From contig OY288241.1 of assembly GCA_958450325.1 (NCBI GenBank), positions 53,888,078-53,952,077 of the forward strand: a DNA stretch of 64,000 bases, read 5' to 3'. Every line of letters starts with the position of its first letter. Position 1 is the stretch's first letter. Below the pieces are notes generated by a model. It worked only from the letters and a program-made list of their open reading frames with translations. It was not told the origin of the DNA and did not search any database. Positions 20,239 through 31,736 of the stretch are shown here, piece by piece. Origin of the DNA: Agrostemma githago (taxonomy: Eukaryota; Streptophyta; Magnoliopsida; Caryophyllales; Caryophyllaceae). The position numbers and the translations under genes were made by a program.

Positions 20239-23200
20239 AACTATGCACCTGGAATATACGAGGGGGGAATGAACCTTTTAAGCAACAAGAAGTGGTAAAT
20301 TTAATGAGGTGTAGAGGTATTGATATGTTGGGGTTATTAGAAACTAGAATCAAGGAGAATAAAGCTAAGGGGATAATTAAGGGGATGTTTAAAGATTATG
20401 AGGTTTTCTGCAATTATAAGAGCCACTATAATGGCCAAATTTGGATAATTTGGAAATCTAGTGTTTTGCGTCTAACTGTTCTAGAGGAGCATGATCAGTT
20501 TGTACACTGCCGAGTACAACATTATGTTTCGGGTAGAGAGATCTTTGTTACTATGGTTTATGGGGCAAATAATGCAGATAGTCGAGAAAGGCTTTGGAAC
20601 AGACTAATAAGCATTAGTAATAAGAGTCAGAGCTGGATAGTGTTAGGTGCTTTCAACATAATCAGGAATGCAAGTGAAAAAGTGGGAGGGGTGCATCCTG
20701 AGGATGATGAGATAGAGGCTTTTAATGACTGTATATCTAAATGTGATTTGCAGGAATTAGTAGGCCAAGGGGTTGAATTTACCTGGACTAATAATCAAGA
20801 GCCAGGATCTAGGGTGTGGACAAAATTAGATAGAGCTCTAATTAGTCATTGTTGGGCGACTAACTTTCCTAATTCCAGCGCTCAATTTCTGCACGCGGAA
20901 GTTTCATACCATAGCCCAGTCTTAATCACAGTTTTGCAGGAAAGGAAAATCAAGAGGCGTTTTAGCTTCCTAAACTGTTGGATACAGCATCATTCTTACT
21001 TATCTGTGGTTAAGGAAGCTTGGGGGAAGAGTACTCCTGGTACTGCAGGATATCAGTTTTTTAGTAAGTTAAAAAATGTAAAGAGGACTCTTAAAGTACT
21101 ACACAAGCGACATTATTCAATTGTAGGGGAGAGAATTTTAGAGATTGAGAAAGAAATGGAGGATTGTTCTAATCAACTTCAAAAGGACCTCCTAGACATG
21201 ACTCTTCTAGCTGAAGATAAAAGAATACAGGATGAATGGTGTGCTCTAAAGAGAGCAGAACAAGCATACTCCAGCAAAGAGCAAAAATGGAGAAGATTTC
21301 TTTGGATGATGAGGGAACGACTTATTTTCACAGTATATTAAGAGAAAGGCGGCAAGAACAGCTAATAGGATCGATTGCTGATGTTCATGGCAGGATAAGA
21401 GAGAGGGAGGACGTGGCCCAAGCTTTTATAGATTACTTTGAAAATCTTTTGGGACAAAGAAAGGAGGTGCAGAAAATTGACATTAGATATGGTCTTAGAG
21501 TTTCAGAGGAGCGATGGGCAACTTTAACTGCTTTACCAGATGAGGATGAAATCAGGAAGGCAGTCTTCTCAATTGGAGTGGATAGAAGTCCTGGGCCGAA
21601 TGGGTTCTCGGTTAGTTTCTTTAAATCAGCTTGGAGCATAATCAATAGGAGTTTTTGTGAAGTAGTCTATGAGTTCTTCAGGAAAGGACGATTGTTGAAG
21701 CAAGCAAATGCAACAATAATTTCTCTTATACCAAAGAAGCAGGTGTGTCAATGGGTTCTGGATTACAGGCCAATATCGTGTTGCTCTGTGGTTTATAAAG
21801 CTATAAGTAAGATTATAACTAACAGAATCAAGTTAGTGATACATGAAATAGTGGGGCAAGAGCAAGCAGCGTTCATAGCAGAGAGGATTATTCACGAGAA
21901 TATAGCATTGTCACAGTCTCTGATTAAGGGGTATGGAAGAAAGTACTTGACGCCAAGGTCCCTAATGAAAATTGATCTTAAGAAGGCATTTGACTCGTTG
22001 CAATGGTCTTTCCTGGACAATATGTTGGCAGAATTTAATTTTCCTCATACTCTTATACATTGGATAAGAGGATGCATCCAAGGATCTTGGTTCTCAATCA
22101 AGATTAATGGGGAGGTTAAAGGATTTTTCAAAGGGAGAAGCGGAGTGAGACAAGGAGACCCATTGTCCCCCTATTTGTTTGTGTTAATTATGGAAATCCT
22201 CTCAAGGAAACTACGAGAGATTGTGAAGGAAAGGAACGTTTCTTATCATCCAAAATGTAGGAGACTTGAGTTGAATCACCTGATTTTTGCTGACGATCTA
22301 ATGGTTTTGTCAGAGGAGATGTCCCTTCAGTTGAGGCTGTTTGTAGAGTGTTAAGTGAATTTGAGACTGAATCTGGGCTGAGCGCGAATAAAGATAAGAC
22401 AGAGAACTTTTTTGGTGGAATGCAGGAAGAAGTCAACGAAAGCATTCTCATTAGGACGGGATATAAGCAAGGTATACTTCCTTGTATATATCTAGGAGTT
22501 CCTCTAAACGATATTAACAATAGGATGGAGCACTATTCTGTGTTATTCCAGAAGATACAGATGCTAATACAGGGTTGGTCTTCTAATAGGCTGACTTATG
22601 CAGAACGAGCCCAATTAATCAATTCAGTAGTATTTGGCATTCTTAACTACTGGTGTGCAAACACATTGTTACCAGGCAACGTGATGCAGCGGATTGTTAA
22701 TATGTGTACGAGCTTTTTTTGGAATGGAGAGGTGGAGGGAAGTCATTTATCTCAGAAAAGGTGGGAGAGTATGTGTGCTCTGTGGGATGAAGGAGGAATA
22801 GGTATGAAAGATATGAAAGCTTGGAATAAGGCTACTATAAGCATCTGGCTTTGGAAAATATTGAATGTCGCTGGAAGAGTGTGGGGGAATTGGATTCGGC
22901 ATTATGTGTTGGAGGGGCAGACAGTCTGGACTATCAAGAATGAGGACAGGTACACCTCAACATAGAAGAGTGTTATAAGAATCAGGGATGAACTTATTGA
23001 CAAGGAAGGGAGTAAGGAGGCTGTAGAAGATCTATTGAAGAGTTGGCAATTTGATGGTGCCCTTAGGGTCAGCTTAGCATATGACTGGTTTAGAAGGAAA
23101 TATGGGAAACGAAAGTGGATGAATGTTGTTCGAGAGACTGCAATCCCAAAGCATGGTCTGATAACATCTTTGGCAGACCAAAGGAAGCTAGCGACGTTGG

Positions 23201-23568
23201 ATAACATGAAAAAGAAGTCAATTTGCATTGTAAATAGATGTGTTTTATGTAAGAGGGATAATGAGTGTCACTCACACCTATTCTTCGAATGCTCTTTTGC
23301 ACTGGCAGTTTGGCGTGGAATCAAGGATTGGATGGGCATAGTAGGGCGAAGTGATAATTTACAGACGGAGCTTCGATGGAGTGCAGGGAGGAAGGCTAGG
23401 AAGCACAGGATGAGTCGGATGTACTGCATTGTGCTTGCAGCTGCAGTATATCACATTTGGGGTGAAAGAAATAGGAGAATATTCATGGACAGTGCTAGAT
23501 CGTATACTCAATTGTTAGTACAGATTAAATTTGAAGTTGTAATGCGAACAATGAGTAAAAGAAGTTAG
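20235..23568 (+). pseudogene. LINE B ORF2 (endonuclease-RT-zf-RVT)
   Basis: The start is ATG 20235 in the overlap ATGA, giving MKLCTWNIRGG, the APE endonuclease start. Endonuclease motifs are LGLLETRIK, HYNGQIW, LGAFNIIRNA (GDFN altered to GAFN) and VSYHSP where SDHSP is expected, so two catalytic-region residues are changed. The RT has SPGPNGFS, LMKIDLKKAFDSL, GVRQGDPLSPYLF and FADDL (about 22289). The zf-RVT module is CVLCKRDNECHSHLFFEC, and the C-terminus IWGERNRRIF. Frameshifts fall near 21255 and in the T run at about 22314; a TAG is at 22963-22965. Confidence 0.93.
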
Positions 23569-23717
23569 GAGATGATAGGAGTGTCAGGGGATAAGTTTTG
23601 ATATCTTAGTGGTTTTTTCTTTTGTAAGATTGAGTCTCTTGTATTTGACTTATTGAATATAAGAGGCATACAAATTTCTTGCAAAAAAAAAAATAAAAAA
23701 AAAAATAATAATAATAA
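23569..23717 (+). other. LINE B 3' UTR and A/TAA tail
   Basis: A short 3' region ends ATTTCTTGCAAAAAAA followed by A-rich and TAA repeats. The TTCTTGCAAAAA terminus recurs in copies F and G, with TTGCTTGCAAAAA in C, so it is probably the conserved 3' end recognised during target-primed reverse transcription. Confidence 0.8.
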
Positions 23718-24816
23718 GGCTTATTTAGTAGCAATAATACTGACTATTGAGCGTATTCCAATAATAATACCAATTACAGTTAATCCTAGAATAATAAATC
23801 AAATTGAAGTATTCTAATGATAATGGTACAGTTGCATATGTTACCTGCAACAGCAGGTAACCTTCCTGAAAAATAACCTGCCACTTCAATCTATTCAATC
23901 CACACCCACCCTCCTTTACCCTATTTTTTCATCTCCCTCTTACTTAAATATTTGTTTTCAACGACAACTCTGCAAAAAATTTAAAAATGTCTTGATTTCC
24001 ATTACCCTCCTCTCCTAATTAAATCTAATAATGGGCTCTCCATCAAGACATAAACCTAAACTTCATTAATTAAAAAAAACATACAGAGCATTATCCAATG
24101 TGATAATCAATCAAACCATCGAAATTGATTATCGCCCCATCTCGGATTCTCTGTCTCCTTCAACTCCCAGGTACTCTCTTTTCGATTTTAAGCATTGCTA
24201 ATTTGTTTTATTTTGTACAAATTTGGGGTTTTGGTTTCAATTAGGGTTTTTTTTGGGTTCGTATTTATTCGATTACCGTTTCGATTATGATTTATGGGTC
24301 CAATTCGGGACTTGATTCGCTTCTAATTTCCAATTTTAGCACAATTCACTTGGTCAATCAAATACTATTTTATCTTTCTGCAAATTTCGACAATTTGGGG
24401 TTTTGTTTTGATTAGGTTTATTTTCTGGGTTTATATTTATTCGATTAGTGTTTCGATTATGGTTTCTAGGTTCAATTCGGTAGTTTATGTTTTTGTTTTA
24501 ATAAACCGTCCACTAAGTTTTGTGAAATCTGTTTTGTCATTCACAATTGTTGTACCAGATTTCTTCCTCTTACCCGGTCTATATTCATTCTCAAGGGAGA
24601 GTGAGAAGTAAATGGGAGAGTGAAGTAAATGGTAATGATGATAGTAGGAATTAAATGAGGCGCTTAAGGGGAGGTGGACCGGTTATTCAGGTAACCGGTC
24701 CACTGTATCATTATCAATAGAATACTTCAATTCAATGTATTATTCTGGGATTAACTGTAATTGGTATTATTATTGGAATACGTCCAATAGTCAGTATTAT
24801 TGCTATTAAATAACCC
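23718..24816. mobile_element. Non-autonomous MULE-like element with about 114-bp inverted repeats
   Basis: The left end GGCTTATTTAGTAGCAATAA and the reverse complement of the right end GGGTTATTTAATAGCAATAA continue as inverted repeats for about 114 bp with about 10 differences. TAATAATAA (23709-23717 and 24817-24825) fits a 9-bp duplication as in Mutator-like elements, although inside a TAA microsatellite this is not diagnostic. There is no transposase. The interior (about 24120-24620) has the look of plant gene 5' leader and intron sequence with a splice-donor-like CAGGTACTC, so it may be captured host DNA. Confidence 0.8.
24225..24485 (+). repeat. Internal direct duplication in the MULE-like element
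   Basis: The segment around TTTATTCGATTACCGTTTCG (about 24225-24310) recurs in diverged form about 172 bp later (about 24397-24482) as TTTATTCGATTAGTGTTTCG. Both are followed by GATTATG(A/G)TTT and TTCAATTCGG-like sequence. Confidence 0.7.
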
Positions 24817-24839
24817 TAATAATAATAACCCTAACAATG

Positions 24840-24881
<42 letters not shown>

Positions 24882-24955
24882 TTCTCCATTATTAATAAAA
24901 AATAATAATAATAATAATAATAATCAATAATAATAATAATAATAATAATAATAAT
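24817..24955. repeat. (TAA)n microsatellite, LINE B to LINE C junction
   Basis: TAA triplets are interrupted by AAAATTCTCCATTATTAATA (about 24879-24898), which resembles the last bases of the RLE-type LINE E before its tail. It could be an extremely truncated copy of that family. Confidence 0.85.
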
Positions 24956-25046
24956 CACGAATCATCAGCTCGCGGTTAGAGGAAAAATTTCTCTCTCTAG
25001 ATTTCTCTCTTTCTCTATAACCGTTTTTCGCCATTTTTTCACAACC

Positions 25047-26477
25047 ATGAGCAAGCAGGGGCCTGGTCGTCCACCCAAGAAAAGCAATACTCAATTACCG
25101 CCTAATCCTAAGGTTCATTTGGAGGTAAATTTGGGCGAAAATGGTGAAGCGATATTGGAGGAAACAGAAACCCATAGTTCGCCGCGAAAAGAACCTTTGG
25201 TGAATGACGCAATCCTTGAAGCTATGGCTTCGTCTGGTATTTTTGTCTCTTCTAATAGCAATTCCTCTGCTGTTCATACTGAACTTGATGTAGGTAACAA
25301 AATGGCTACAAACTCTGTTAAAACCTCTGTCTTGCAAAAACCCGCCATTAAAACTGATGGTTGGAATAAAGTTGCTAAGAATTCGCCTGTTATGGGAATG
25401 AATTTGCATTACTGTGAACATGCTTCTGCTGTTACTGAAATAGATACTGATATGTCTGATTTCTCGGATGAACTAAAGATGTGGGAGAACACGTTAATGG
25501 GGAATGTAATAGGGTCTAAACCCACTCTTGCAGTTATTAAGAAATTTGTGCAGGAAAATTGGGGGCATGTTGATTCTCCTATTGTCCAGTACTTTAGGAA
25601 GGATTGGTTTTCCTTTCGTTTCAAATCCAAGGAAGACATGGATGAGGTGCTAAGGAAGGGTCCTTGGAAAATTCGGAGTTATACCCTTATTATGAAGGAA
25701 TGGTCTCCCTCCTTCTCATCTGAAATGGAAAGAATTGCAGTTGTACCTATTTGGATCCTATTCCCAGATTTGGATCCTTTTCTATGGTCTGATGTAGTGT
25801 TGAGCAAGCTGGCTAGGAAGGTAGGAAAGCCTCTTTGTGCTGATCTAGCTACAACTACTAAAGCTAAGCTTGGATTTGCTCGAGTTTTGGTTGAAACTGA
25901 TATATCTAAGGAACTTCCTAATCATATTGTCATGAATACTCTTTTTTGTGATCACTCTATTCAGAATATCAAGTATGAATGGGTGCCTTACTACTGTAAA
26001 GGGTGTGGTAAGCTTGGCCACACAATCTCTAGTTGCAAATGGGAAAAGAAAAAGCTAGCTGATGCAGCAAAGGTGGTGAAGGTGATTAAAGGGCTAGGTG
26101 GTACCTCAGAACGCAGTGGGGGAAGTAAGGATGACAATGGGGACTCTGGATACCTAGAGGGTCAGGGAATACCCCAGTCAGTCCTGAAACCTACTACTGA
26201 TGTTTCTGTAATGCACTCAGGATGCCCTCCACCACAAGACCAGGATGACTCATTTCAAACTGTGTCTAGAAAGAAATCTTCTTCCAATAAGATCCATAAG
26301 ACTGTTGAATTTGAACATATGTCTGTAAAGAATGCTTTCCAAAGCATTTCTGAGCCTCTAAGGGGCAACGATAGTGAGTTGATACTAGGTGCTGGGTTAG
26401 AAGGGTTAGTGCCTTACACTAATGCCTCACCTGTTAGTCACCAAGAATGTATATCTTACACTAATAAATCTAAATGA
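25047..26477 (+). CDS. LINE C ORF1 protein: AT-hook, DUF4283-like RRM domain, CCHC knuckle
   Basis: This 476-residue ORF1 protein is the only complete one in the window. It should coat the LINE RNA and help deliver the RNP to the target. Residues about 5-12 are GPGRPPKK, an AT-hook-like motif. About residues 150-290 form the DUF4283-type RRM-like domain (TLMGNVIGSKPTL, VQYFRKDWFSFRF, WILFPDLDPFLWSDVVL, KLGFARVLVE). A zf-CCHC_4-type knuckle follows at about 316-329 (CKGCGKLGHTISSC), then a Lys-rich segment. The C-terminal third is Ser-rich and disordered-looking. The start is the first ATG after the short CT-rich leader. The stop TGA overlaps ORF2's ATG. Confidence 0.93.
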   Translation: MSKQGPGRPPKKSNTQLPPNPKVHLEVNLGENGEAILEETETHSSPRKEPLVNDAILEAMASSGIFVSSNSNSSAVHTELDVGNKMATNSVKTSVLQKPAIKTDGWNKVAKNSPVMGMNLHYCEHASAVTEIDTDMSDFSDELKMWENTLMGNVIGSKPTLAVIKKFVQENWGHVDSPIVQYFRKDWFSFRFKSKEDMDEVLRKGPWKIRSYTLIMKEWSPSFSSEMERIAVVPIWILFPDLDPFLWSDVVLSKLARKVGKPLCADLATTTKAKLGFARVLVETDISKELPNHIVMNTLFCDHSIQNIKYEWVPYYCKGCGKLGHTISSCKWEKKKLADAAKVVKVIKGLGGTSERSGGSKDDNGDSGYLEGQGIPQSVLKPTTDVSVMHSGCPPPQDQDDSFQTVSRKKSSSNKIHKTVEFEHMSVKNAFQSISEPLRGNDSELILGAGLEGLVPYTNASPVSHQECISYTNKSK

Positions 26478-29400
26478 GGATATCTTCTTGGAATGTAAGA
26501 GGATTTAATGACCAAGTAAAGCATAGTGAGGTCAAACAACATTTTTGGAATCAGAAACTGGATATACTAGTAGTATTGGAAACCAGAGTTAAATCCAAGA
26601 AGGTTGGTAAACTCATTAGGAATAACTTCAATAACTTGATGGTGGTTACTAATTATGATTTCCATTATAATGGTCGTATTTGGGTTATTTACAACCCCAA
26701 AACTGTGAAATTCTTGCTTAAGCTAAGTGCTGCTCAGCACATTACTGGTACTTTCTTCCATTTTGAGTCCAATAAATCCTTTCTGATGAGTGCTGTTTAT
26801 GCATTTAATGAAGGAAATCATAAGATTCCCTTATGGGAGGATCTTAATTATATATCTACTCAGCTACCTTGGTTGGTCTTAGGTGATTTTAATGTCATAA
26901 GGAACGCTGATGAAAAATTGGGAGCCAATCCTCCTTCTCTTAAGGATATGTTGGAATTTAACAAGTGCTTGCTTAACTGCCAACTGGATGATATTTCTGG
27001 GACTGCTAATTGTCCCTCCTGGACAAATAATCATGACCCTGGCTCTAGGGTTTGGTGAAAACTTGATAGAGCCTTGTCTAACATGGCTTGGAATACTCTT
27101 TTTCCTACTGCTTTTGCTGCATATGGAGAACCTGGTATCTCTGACCACGCCTCTATCTTGGTTCATGCTTATGAAGACATGAAAGTCTGCAAACGTTTCA
27201 CTTTTCTTAATTGTTGGCCTAATCACTCGGAGTTCCTAAATGGGGTTCAACAGGCATGGAGAACTTCTATTGCTGGCTCTCCAATGTTCTTCTTATTTTA
27301 GAAGCTTAAGAGAGTTAAGAATGCTTTTAAAGCATTTCACAAAATCCATTTCTTGGACATTTCTTCTCAAATTTTTGTTACTAAAGGTGAGTTAGTAATA
27401 TGTCAAGAAAAGCTCAGACTTCAGCCTTTCTCTGCTTCCCTTATGATTGAGGAAAAAAGCTTAACTACAAAATACTATGAGCAAAAGAATGCTGAGTTGA
27501 GCATGCTTCAGCAGCGGGCTAAAGTGAAACATATTCAGTTAGCTGACTGTTCATCTAAGTACTTCTTTTCAAAACTGGCAGAGAGAAGAAACCAACAGGT
27601 TTTGGGTGCCATTACAGATTCTAATGGTACTTTGAAGGTGGGTCTTGAGGCTGTAACTAATGCTTTCCAGGATTATTATACTAATCTGTTAGGGAAAAGC
27701 AGGACTGTTACTGGTTATACTGCTGCTAGCTCATTAGGTGCAGAAGCCTGTGTTTTTCTCACAGCTTCATTTACTACAGATGAGATTAAAGCTGCTATAT
27801 TCAGTATAGATCCTAATAGTAGCCCTGGAAATAATGGGTTCTCCTCTGTATTTTTTAAAGCAGCTTGGTCAGTGGTTGAGGGTGATGTGTGTAAAGCTAT
27901 CCAGAGCTTTTTCAAGTCAGGAAATATGACAAAGCAAGCAAATTCTACTCTGATTACTTTGATCCCTAAGAAGAAAGATGCTAGTTCAGTCATGGAATTT
28001 CGTCCTATATCTTGTTGTACAGTTATCTACAAAGCTATTTCTAAATTGATTACTACTAGGCTTAAGCTTGTGCTGCCTGATTTGATTGGTGAAGAGCAGA
28101 CTGCCTTTATCTCTGGCAGGAACATCTTTGATAATACCTTTCTTTCTCAGGCTCTTGTCAAAGGTTATGGGCAGGAATTTCTCACCCCAGGATGTCTTGT
28201 TAAAGTTGATACTAGGAAATCTTTTGACTCCTTACAGTGGGATTTCATCTCCAAAATGTTAGTAGCTTTTGGTTTTCCTGTGTAGTTCATCAAGTGGGTT
28301 ATGGGATGTATAAGTAGTCCTTGGTACTCCTTTAACATCAATGGAGGCATTTCAGGATTCTTCCAAGGGAGGAGTGGGGTTAGGCAAGGAGACCCCTTAT
28401 CTCCTTACCTCTTTGTAATGAGTATGAAGGTCCTCTCAAGGCAACTTAGAGTCATCTGTGCTCAGGAACAAGTCTCATTTCATCCTAAATGTTGTAAGCT
28501 TCATCTTACTCATCTTGTGTTTGCAGATGATCTCATGATCTTCTCAAGGGGTGATGTTCCATCTGTACTTGCTGCTAGAGACTGTCTTAACAATTTTGCT
28601 GCACTTTCTGGTCTTCATGCCAATGTGGACAAAACTTCTATTTACTTTGGTGATGTGGCTGAGATAGTTCAGGAGGAAATTATACATGCTACTGGTTTCT
28701 CTAAAGGGCTTTTTCCATTCCGGTATTTGGGAGTGCCTTTAATAGATGCTAGACTGAGCATAGCTATGTTTGATTCCCTTATTCATAAAATTCAACATGT
28801 TGTTCATCATTGGTCTACTAGCTTCCTCTCATATGCAGGAAAGGCACAACTCATTAATTCATTGCTTCTTGGTATTGAAAGTTTTTGGTGCTCAAGTATC
28901 CTGCTACCTAAAGCTATAACCAAGAGAATCAACAAAATCAGTAAAGATTTTTTCTGGGGTATTGCAGCTGATTCTAGGCGACTAGTGTTTCAAAAATGGA
29001 CTGATATATGCTCTCCACGGAGCTTGGGGGGCCTAAATATCAAAGATCTTAAAATCTGGAATGAGGCTCTTCTGACTAAATGGATTTGGGTGCTTTCAGG
29101 TGAGCCTAGTTCTATCTGAAGCATATGGTGCAAAGCATATATCCTAGACTCAGATACAATTTGGTCTGTCCAATGTAAGGAGTACTTTCCTGCAAGCATC
29201 AAAGGTATTCTTCATGTTAGAGACATGCTGGTTCAAAGCAAGGGACTAGTGAATGCTCAACAGTTTGTTGAAAGCTGCTGCATCAACTCTAAGTTCCATG
29301 TGAAGAAGACTTATAAATGACTAAAAGAGGTGGACTAAGATCTTACAGTCAGCTGTCCACCAGCCTAGTAGCAAAGTTATTTTTTCTTTGGCCATTCAAA

Positions 29401-29831
29401 AACATTTACCTACTGTGGATCTGTTTTGCAAAAGAGGAGTCCATCTTGTCAACAGATGCATTCTGTGTAAGCAAGATGAGGAGTCCCATGCCCATCTATT
29501 CTTTCAATGCTCCTTTTCAAGGAAGCTTTGGACTGATATTATTTCATGGATTAATGTTGATGTGGGGAAGTACAAGTTGCAGGATATTATTGTATGGCTA
29601 TTGAACAGAACTCACAAATCTCACTAGATATACCCTTGGTTGATTGTCTCACTGAGTAATGCGGTTACCCTCATATGGAAGGAGCGCAATAAGCGAATAT
29701 TTACTGGAAAAGAAAGCTCCCTAGAGATAGTGTTTGAGCATGTAAAGTTGATTGTTGCTTCTCGGTTCTCTTGTTACAAAACTAGTCCTAGATATACTAG
29801 GATTTTAGACAAGCTTCTCCTTTTGACTTGA
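26474..29831 (+). pseudogene. LINE C ORF2 (endonuclease-RT-zf-RVT)
   Basis: The ORF starts with ATG 26474 in ATGA: MRISSWNVRGFND. Endonuclease motifs are LETRVK, HYNGRIW, LGDFNVIRNADEKLG and GISDHA. The RT has SPGNNGFSS, VDTRKSFDSL (AF altered to SF), GVRQGDPLSP and FADDL (about 28523-28537). zf-RVT is CILCKQDEESHAHLFFQC. The frame is continuous to 29119 apart from stops at 27056, 27299, 28283 and 29117. Several are single-base changes, such as CAG to TAG and TGG to TGA. Indels and stops around 29317-29388 shift the C-terminal part. Activity is not expected. Confidence 0.93.
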
Positions 29832-29914
29832 TGTCTTATTAGTGTGTTAGCTCTTTTTTGCAACATTGTAATTTCTTTCATCATGAAATGAAATGATATC
29901 TTGCTTGCAAAAAA

Positions 29915-29988
<74 letters not shown>
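29832..29988 (+). other. LINE C 3' UTR and (TAA)n tail
   Basis: The 3' UTR ends TTGCTTGCAAAAAAA, then uninterrupted TAA repeats of about 70 bp run directly into the truncated LINE D. Confidence 0.9.
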
Positions 29989-29989
<1 letters not shown>

Positions 29990-30947
29990 TTTGGTGTGCT
30001 AGTGTTCTTTTCCCTAAAATTGTTCGTAAAATGATTAATAAGATGTGTAAGGATTTTTTTGGGGCATTAAACATGGTGATAGGAGATTAGTGTTTAAAAA
30101 GTGGAAGGAAATTTGCTCTCCCTGGATCTGTGGAGGGTTTAATCTCAAAAATCTGGAAGCCTGGAATATTGCTTTGATGAGTAAATGGGTGTGGCGGCTT
30201 GACAGTGACAGTGAAAGCATATGGTCTAAATGGTGTAAGGCCTATATTCTTCAGCATGACACCATCTGGTCTGTTACATCTAAAGAATTGTATCCATCAA
30301 GCATGAAGAATATTATAACTGTTAGAGATTACATTGTGAATGTTTGTGGGACAGTTCAGGAACCTCAAAATTTTCTACATTCTTGTGGTAGTAGTTCTAA
30401 ATACAGTGTGAAGCAGGTTTATCTCAAGGTTCTTAGTCAACCAGCAGCTGCAATCCATAAATCTTTAACTTCTAGTTCTCTGCTGGTTCCAAATCACAGG
30501 GTCCTTCTTTCTCTAGCTTTGAGTGATCAGCTCCCAACTGTTGACCAGTATGCTAGGAGGGTTATTTGTATGGTTAATCGATGTTCATTTTGTCTGCAGG
30601 CCAGTGAATCTCATAGGCATCTTTTCTTTGACTGTTCTGTTTCACAGCAAATATGGTTGCAGTGTCAGGCCTGGATGGGAATAGCTTTTCCTACTCCATC
30701 ACCGAAGAGCATCATCAGATGGTGTCTCCATAAACCTCATAGAAAGCACTGGAAAATACCATGGTTATGGGTAACATTAGCAGCAACTGTTAGTGTGATT
30801 TGGAAAGAGAGAAACAAGAGGATCTTTACTGATAAGGCCATTCCAGTTAAGCAGATTTTTCTTCAAGTTAAATTCATTGTTGTAGCTCGTTTTCATGGTT
30901 TTGCGTATCCTAAATACTTTAGGATCTTAGCTCAATTAGAGAATTAA
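29989..30947 (+). pseudogene. LINE D ORF2 C-terminal fragment (zf-RVT)
   Basis: This is the C-terminal part of an L1-type ORF2, downstream of the RT catalytic core. Reading from 29989, FWCASVLFPK is in one frame and RRLVFKKWKEICSPW (from about 30081) in another. The break is a missing base in the T run at about 30053-30060. From 30090 to 30944 the frame is open. It holds MNRC-type zf-RVT residues CSFCLQASESHRHLFFDC (around 30586-30640), a conserved RHWK-like KHWKIPW, and IWKERNKRIF. There is no RT active site in this fragment. Confidence 0.9.
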
Positions 30948-31080
30948 TTGTATTTCCCTAGTGTGGTAGTTTTTTTTGCATAAATCTTGTAATTTCACAT
31001 CTTTTTGATATGAAATGATAATTTTCTGCGATTTTTTTTTTAAAAATAATAATAATAATAATTAGGGCAATAATAATTAA
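29989..31080 (+). mobile_element. LINE D (L1-type), 5'-truncated copy inserted in the TAA tail of C
   Basis: The copy starts abruptly in ORF2 sequence (FWCASVLFPK-like) immediately after (TAA)n, the usual product of incomplete reverse transcription. It has a 3' UTR ending near 31040 and its own short TAA tail (31046-31062). It is closest in style to copy C. Confidence 0.9.
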
Positions 31081-31736
31081 AAACAATTAGGGCACAGCAG
31101 GGGTGTTAGTGAGTGGGAGAGGGGAGTAGTTCGAGAGGGGTGCAGTTCGAGGGGAAGAGTGCGGTTGCACTTCGCAGTCTCCTTGTTCGCCTGCCACCAC
31201 CAGCCCACTTTCTGGCCTCACGCCACCGCAGGCCTCACGCCACCATCACCGCGCGCCGGTAACCGCCTTTTTCCGGCGTTCGATTTTGAGGGAGGAGAGG
31301 GGTTGCTCCTCTGTTTTTTGCCCTGTTTGCGTGCTGCCGGGATCCTAACCGGGTTGGGTTCACGTCGCCTCCCTTTGGGCCGGTATTGTGCCGGTGCCGG
31401 GCATCTGCTATTGCCGGAGTTCGTCGGGCGTGGGTTCGCCGGATCTTCAGCAAGGGTGCCTCAGTTTGCTGCTATTGCCGGAGTTCGCCGGGCATCGGTT
31501 TGCTATTGCTGCTGCTCCTTGTGTGTGGCAGGGTGCTGTGTAGCATCGGTGTCTCGGGTTCGGACCTTGCCGGGGTTCGGTTTGCGTGGGTCCTTTTGTC
31601 ATGGTTAGCATTCTGTTTCCTTTTTCGTTTTCGGGTTTCGGTTTTCCGTTTTCGCTTGCCTTCTAGTTTTGTTTATTTTGGTTCCTTTTTCTTTTGGGTT
31701 ACCTCTGCGTGTCGGTGCTTCTGTCTTGGCATCCCT

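Larger units (their letters stand above)
15091..23717 (+). mobile_element. LINE B (L1-type), 5'-complete, split by a probable solo LTR
   Basis: It begins directly after (TAA)n with CTCTCTCTCTAGAGGA, a CT-rich 5' end shared with copies C, F, G and I, and a 5' UTR of only about 44 bp. ORF1 is 15135-20238 (interrupted), ORF2 20235-23568. The 3' end reads TTCTTGCAAAAAAAAAAA followed by TAA repeats. Without the 3.66-kb insertion the element is about 5 kb. It is not autonomous: stops and frameshifts affect both ORFs. Confidence 0.93.
24956..29988 (+). mobile_element. LINE C (L1-type), nearly full length
   Basis: It begins after (TAA)n with a 5' UTR of about 90 bp containing TTTCTCTCTCTAGATTTCTC. 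ORF1 (25047-26477) is intact, ORF2 (26474-29831) is damaged, and a long (TAA)n tail follows at 29917-29988. It belongs with copies D and I to a subfamily distinct from A, B, F and G: the AT-hook is GPGRPPKK rather than GRGRPRK, and the knuckle is followed by WEKKK. Confidence 0.94.

Noticed and set aside
31159..31730. Gly/Arg/Val-rich frames at the start of LINE E as extra ORF1
   Set aside because: GC-rich leader sequence with overlapping frames on both strands and no ORF1-like domain. The protein evidence starts at the first zinc finger near 31755.
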